Below, in pieces: positions 14,012 through 14,883 of a stretch of DNA of 14,883 nt. Position 1 is the stretch's first letter, and the number at the start of each line of letters is the position of its first letter. A program made the position numbers and the translations under genes. The stretch comes from Pseudomonas sp. (lineage in GTDB: Bacteria; Pseudomonadota; Gammaproteobacteria; Pseudomonadales; Pseudomonadaceae). The notes beneath the pieces were generated by a model. It was not told the DNA's origin. It searched no databases and saw nothing but the letters and a program-made list of their open reading frames with translations. The DNA lies in assembly GCA_007117785.1 (NCBI GenBank), contig SKFV01000201.1:1-14883 (forward strand), given 5' to 3'.

Positions 14012-14056
14012 TCAGGGACAGACCCCATTTAATGTAAATGGGGTCTGTCCCTGATT
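14010..14056. repeat. 47-bp near-perfect palindrome, copy 2 of the two-copy family
   Basis: Two 22-base arms (14010-14031 and 14035-14056) are exact reverse complements around ATG. The core AGGGACAGACCCCATTT is identical to copy 1 (5392-5437). The base just outside that core is C here and T in copy 1, and the opposite arm changes with it (G versus A), so pairing is kept. The first two bases belong to the rep stop codon. It lies between convergent rep and the cytochrome gene, 22 bases before a conventional terminator. No transposase is nearby. Confidence 0.85.
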
Positions 14057-14078
14057 TGGCTATGGCTCGACAGGCATA

Positions 14079-14117
14079 AAAAAACCGCCGCACCCGGCAG
14101 GGTAGCGGCGGTTTTTT
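14079..14117. terminator. Bidirectional rho-independent terminator between rep and the cytochrome c5 gene
   Basis: The stem AAAAAACCGCCGC (14079-14091) pairs exactly with GCGGCGGTTTTTT (14105-14117) around a 13-base loop. The T-run after the GC stem works for rep on the + strand and, by symmetry, for the cytochrome gene on the - strand, whose stop is 17 bases away. Confidence 0.92.
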
Positions 14118-14133
14118 CAAGCTGTTCGGCTGA

Positions 14134-14568
14134 TCAGAGGCCAGACATGTACTTGATCGACTCCATCAGCTCTTCATCGCTGCAATTACCGCAGGTGCCG
14201 CGCGGCGGCATGCCCGGCGGAATACCCACGATTGCAGACTGCGTCAGTTCTTCCCAGCTGTCATTCCAGGCTGCCAGGCGCTCACCCCAGGCATCGGCAT
14301 CATTGGTCAGTGGTGCACCCAGTACGCCATTGGCGTGGCAAGAGGTACAGAACTGCTGATAGACCTGCTGGCCAGAACGTGCTTCGGCTACCTGACCACC
14401 ATTGCCGGCCGGTGTAGCAGCAACTTCATCGGCACAAGGGTCACCTAGCAGGCATACGTTGCCAACAGGCTTGATACGCTCGGCAATGGCCTGCTCAACC
14501 GTTGAAGCAAAAGCACCGCCGGCAACCAGGGCAAGCATGGCTGCAGAGGCAGCCAGGAGTTTTTTCAC
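14134..14568 (-). CDS. Cytochrome c5-type periplasmic cytochrome
   Basis: A 144-residue exported c-type cytochrome. The N-terminus MKKLLAASAAMLALVAGGAFA is a signal peptide, probably cleaved after residue 21. One haem site CTSCH (74-78) binds haem covalently through Cys74 and Cys77, with His78 as proximal ligand; Met120 in PPGMPPRG is the likely distal ligand. Cys126 and Cys129 in GTCGNCSDEEL match the c5-type disulfide. Two further Cys (39 and 45) lie in the linker before the haem domain. It likely carries electrons in the periplasm to a terminal oxidase or reductase; the partner is not known from sequence. Start: GTG 14568 with AAGG 8 bases upstream; an in-frame GTG at 14577 overlaps that site and would precede MKK with three extra residues. 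P. aeruginosa has a cytochrome c5 gene (cycB) near rep. Confidence 0.9.
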   Translation of the reverse strand: MKKLLAASAAMLALVAGGAFASTVEQAIAERIKPVGNVCLLGDPCADEVAATPAGNGGQVAEARSGQQVYQQFCTSCHANGVLGAPLTNDADAWGERLAAWNDSWEELTQSAIVGIPPGMPPRGTCGNCSDEELMESIKYMSGL

Positions 14569-14632
14569 AGTTGTCACCTTAACATCCTCATCATAGCTTT
14601 AGTTATGCGCTGGCAAACCGGCCATCAAACCG

Positions 14633-14685
14633 ACTCGCATTATCAGACAATGCCGCGAGTATACCGGTAAACCGCCTGCCGACAA
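14633..14685 (-). promoter_or_regulatory. Probable cytochrome c5 gene promoter with overlapping inverted repeat
   Basis: On the minus strand TTGTCG (14680-14685) and TATACT (14658-14663) are 16 bases apart, a plausible sigma-70 promoter starting near 14651. An inverted repeat, ACTCGC/GCGAGT (14633-14638 and 14655-14660), with an alternative GCATT/AATGC pairing inside, covers the -10 and start region and could be an operator. I found no ANR/FNR dyad. Leader length would be about 83 bases. Confidence 0.42.
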
Positions 14686-14755
14686 AATAGCTGCGGCCCG
14701 CTTATCTGTAACCGTCAACATCATCAGCTCCCGACAGCACTTGCACAGCCGACGC

Positions 14756-14784
14756 TAGACGCAACAGGGCGCAATGCGTATCAT
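14756..14784 (+). promoter_or_regulatory. Promoter for tRNA-Arg
   Basis: TAGACG (14756-14761) and TATCAT (14779-14784) are separated by 17 bases. A GC-rich segment follows the -10, as in stringently controlled stable-RNA promoters. Start would be near 14791, a few bases before the tRNA. Confidence 0.5.
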
Positions 14785-14795
14785 TGCCGCCCTAC

Positions 14796-14872
14796 GCACC
14801 CGTAGCTCAGCTGGATAGAGTACTGCCCTCCGAAGGCAGGGGTCACAGGTTCGAATCCTGTCGGGTGCGCCA
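14796..14872 (+). tRNA. tRNA-Arg (anticodon CCG)
   Basis: A complete 77-base tRNA with encoded CCA. The acceptor arms GCACCCG (14796-14802) and CGGGTGC (14862-14868) pair fully, followed by discriminator G and CCA (14870-14872). The anticodon stem CTGCC/GGCAG (14823-14827, 14835-14839) encloses loop CTCCGAA with anticodon CCG at 14830-14832, reading the arginine codon CGG. The T arm contains GGTTCGAATCC. No integrase or attachment-site duplication is seen in the few bases left after it. Confidence 0.97.
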
Positions 14873-14883
14873 GTCACATGAAA

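Noticed and set aside
14796..14883. tRNA-Arg as the attachment site of an integrated element
   Set aside because: No integrase or repeated tRNA 3' end is visible in the window; only 11 bases remain after the gene.
1..14883. CRISPR arrays, insertion sequences, or a defence or biosynthetic island
   Set aside because: No regularly spaced repeats, transposase, or accessory gene cluster is seen; almost every gene is a conserved housekeeping type.

Overview
The window looks like core chromosome of a gammaproteobacterium of the Pseudomonas/Halopseudomonas type. This rests on gene order and protein likeness: adenylate cyclase, lptM, lysA, dapF, a DUF484 gene, xerC, a HAD phosphatase, sutA, yjbQ, amtB/glnK, ubiK, yifB, a proE-like gene, rep, a cytochrome c5 gene and tRNA-Arg follow the order I recall from Pseudomonas, but more compactly. 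No database search was possible, so the genus is an inference. I see no prophage, integrase, CRISPR array, toxin or defence genes. I did not find a convincing new multi-gene system.

Layout. (1) Bases 1-5376, + strand: the 3' end of a class I adenylate cyclase, then a promoter and a tight operon of a small lipoprotein (LptM), LysA and DapF (late lysine/diaminopimelate pathway), a DUF484 protein, XerC recombinase and a HAD phosphatase. Neighbouring genes from lysA onward overlap or are 1 nt apart. (2) Bases 5446-7945, - strand: sutA, yjbQ and the nitrogen-sensing pair glnK-amtB. (3) Bases 7946-8351: a 406-base control region between divergent glnK and ubiK, with a sigma-54 type -24/-12 element and an NtrC-type site. 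(4) Bases 8352-10135, + strand: ubiK and yifB. (5) Bases 10160-11863, - strand: a REC-GGDEF-EAL protein with degenerate REC and GGDEF domains and an intact-looking EAL domain. (6) Bases 12005-14011, + strand: Rep helicase. (7) Bases 14134-14568, - strand: a cytochrome c5-type protein. (8) Bases 14796-14872: tRNA-Arg(CCG).

How genes work together. GlnK regulates AmtB, and the promoter upstream fits nitrogen-limitation control. LysA and DapF handle meso-diaminopimelate for lysine and peptidoglycan. LptM assists outer-membrane LPS transport. XerC and Rep act on chromosome separation and replication.

The most unusual non-coding signal is a pair of near-identical, almost perfect 46-47 bp palindromes (5392-5437 and 14010-14056), each between two convergent genes. 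The second supplies part of the rep stop codon. They differ at a stem position in a compensating way, which fits a mobile REP/MITE-like family selected for hairpin structure. Other points are an amtB terminator fused to the yjbQ ribosome site, a structured glnK leader, and the absence of cyaY next to lptM.
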